Of a stretch of DNA of 7,237 bases, positions 6,228 to 7,237 are shown one piece after another. Origin of the DNA: Acholeplasmataceae bacterium (lineage in GTDB: Bacteria > Bacillota_I > Bacilli_A > Acholeplasmatales > Acholeplasmataceae); the NCBI GenBank assembly GCA_003518475.1, contig DOYO01000127.1, positions 13,308 through 20,544 on the forward strand, given 5' to 3'. The notes beneath the pieces were generated by a model. The model saw only the letters and a program-made list of their open reading frames with translations, did not search any database and was not told the origin of the DNA. The position numbers and the translations under genes were made by a program. Within the stretch, counting starts at the first letter, position 1, and each line of letters starts with the position of its first letter.

Positions 6228-7125
6228 GTACTGAAAGTAAATCTTTAAATGATTGGGGCATATCGGCAGTAAATGTCATAAGCTCCTTTTTTGTCGGGTG
6301 CATGAGGGTTAGCTTCCGAGCATGTAAAAACTGCCCGGTAGAGCCAATAGCTTCCTTCGGACCATAGATCGGATCTCCGACTACCGGATGACCTATATAG
6401 GATAAATGAACTCTGATCTGATGGGTTCTTCCCGTTTCCAATATGCATTGGATCAATGTATATTTTTCAAATCTTTCAATCACTTTGAAATGGGTTCTGG
6501 CGGACTTCCCACCAGCGATGACGGCCATTTTGAGTCTGTTTTTAGGATGTCTTTGAATCGGAGCGTCAATGACCCCTTCGGTTTCAGAAAATCGTCCATA
6601 AACTAAAGCTACATATTCTCTTTCAATATCATGTTCGGCTAAATCCAGCGACAAAGCCTGATGAGCGATGTCGTTTTTTGCTACAACGAGCAATCCAGAT
6701 GTATCTTTATCAATACGATGCACGATACCGGGGCGTACAACGCCGTTAATAGAGCTTAGTTCATCAATTTGATGAATTAAGCCGTGAACCAATGTAGGTT
6801 CATGATAACTTGATGCAGGATGTACAACCATGCCTTCAGGCTTATTGATGACTACAATATCATCATCTTCATAGACAATATCAAGATGTAAATCGACTCC
6901 TGTGATGTCTAAACTCTTATTTTCGATATCTTCGATGGTGACAATATCATTTAACTTCAGGTTGTGACCTGTTTTCACCTGTTCTCCATTCACACGTGCA
7001 TAACCTTCCTTAATGGCATGCTGCACATAGCTTCTGCTTTGATTGGCATAATGCTGGTCCAGCAGGAATAGGTCAAGACGGGTTCCTGCAAATTCAGATG
7101 TAACGCTAAGCGTTGTTTTGGGCAT
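6205..7125 (-). CDS. rluD: 23S rRNA pseudouridine synthase, RluD family
   Basis: A RluA/RluD-family pseudouridine synthase of 306 residues, expected to modify large-subunit rRNA (helix 69 in E. coli RluD). It begins with an S4-type RNA-binding domain (about 14-60, including LDLFLLDQ and ARVNGEQV). The catalytic domain carries INKPEGMVVHPA (93-104), the active-site motif HRIDKDTSGLLVV (136-148) with catalytic Asp139, and further conserved blocks EREYVALVYG (168-177), TGRTHQIRVHL (231-241) and GHPVVGDPIYG (245-255). I choose ATG 7125 with AAGGAG 8 bases upstream; the frame continues to 7194, but that reads across lspA in another frame. It overlaps the lspA end by 20 bp, so the two are probably translationally coupled. 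It corresponds to Bacillus ylyB by neighbourhood; exact rRNA sites are not deducible. Confidence 0.95.
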   Translation of the reverse strand: MPKTTLSVTSEFAGTRLDLFLLDQHYANQSRSYVQHAIKEGYARVNGEQVKTGHNLKLNDIVTIEDIENKSLDITGVDLHLDIVYEDDDIVVINKPEGMVVHPASSYHEPTLVHGLIHQIDELSSINGVVRPGIVHRIDKDTSGLLVVAKNDIAHQALSLDLAEHDIEREYVALVYGRFSETEGVIDAPIQRHPKNRLKMAVIAGGKSARTHFKVIERFEKYTLIQCILETGRTHQIRVHLSYIGHPVVGDPIYGPKEAIGSTGQFLHARKLTLMHPTKKELMTFTADMPQSFKDLLSVLRQDSAS

Positions 7126-7237
7126 TGGGTAGCTCCTTCTTTTTTCTCTTCGGTTCAAAAATGAATAAATCAATCGCAAATAACACGATTGCAAGACTTA
7201 AGTACATATCTGCTAAATTATTATAGAAATTGTTGAG
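7106..7237 (-). CDS. lspA: Lipoprotein signal peptidase II, C-terminal part
   Basis: The last 43 codons of a frame that runs off the right edge, ending at TAG 7108-7106. The translation has FYNNLAD followed by a hydrophobic segment (MYLSLAIVLFAIDLFIF) and a basic cytosolic tail (EPKRKKKE). This matches the end of signal peptidase II: the second catalytic aspartate in an FN.AD-like motif, the last membrane helix, then a charged tail. The enzyme cleaves signal peptides from diacylglyceryl-modified prolipoproteins in the membrane. Position immediately before, and overlapping, rluD is the usual Firmicute arrangement and supports the call. The N-terminal part, including the first catalytic Asp, is outside the window, so the call rests on a short piece plus context. 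Confidence 0.82.
   Translation of the reverse strand, partial: LNNFYNNLADMYLSLAIVLFAIDLFIFEPKRKKKELPNAQNNA

Noticed and set aside
6245..6606. Two short frames (one per strand) inside rluD
   Set aside because: Both are alternative frames of the conserved RluD catalytic domain and have no family resemblance.

Overview
The window looks like chromosomal housekeeping DNA from a low-GC Gram-positive-type bacterium (Firmicutes/Tenericutes). The family set points this way: RNase HIII, MutS2, a DarA/PstA-type cyclic-di-AMP receptor and the lspA-rluD pair. TGA is used as a stop (rnhC ends in TGA) and the tryptophan codons I checked are TGG, so the code is standard, not the Mycoplasma code. An Acholeplasma-like or related lineage is a guess from the overall look. 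Genes are densely packed; the longest gap between genes is about 105 bp.

Layout. Most genes lie on the minus strand. Read in the direction of transcription from the right edge, they are: the 3' end of lspA (7237-7106), overlapping rluD (7125-6205); then mutS2 (5312-2991), trx (2915-2607, own promoter and intrinsic terminator), truB (2545-1697), ribF (1687-797), a darA-like c-di-AMP receptor gene (759-436, own extended -10), and rpsO (330-61, own promoter, structured leader, intrinsic terminator). The only plus-strand gene is rnhC (5370-6227). It is divergent from mutS2 across a 57-bp gap and converges on rluD with a 23-bp tail-to-tail overlap.

Functions. Three themes are mixed. The truB-ribF-rpsO block is the distal part of the familiar nusA-infB-rbfA-truB-ribF-rpsO neighbourhood: tRNA pseudouridine 55, FMN/FAD synthesis and 30S assembly, here with a c-di-AMP receptor gene inserted before rpsO. 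MutS2 and RNase HIII form a nucleic-acid maintenance pair (branched DNA or collided ribosomes, and RNA:DNA hybrids). LspA and RluD are the usual lipoprotein signal peptidase / 23S rRNA pseudouridine synthase pair.

The best candidate for something under-described is not a protein. The short rpsO leader (about 394-331, minus strand) can fold into an H-type pseudoknot whose long stem has a G-U/G-C step like the S15 binding site in 16S rRNA. This suggests an S15 autoregulatory element. I see no mobile element, CRISPR array, tRNA, rRNA or defence system, and no evidence for a wholly new multi-gene system. Several gene starts were moved inward from the longest open frame because the ribosome binding sites clearly support the inner ATG.
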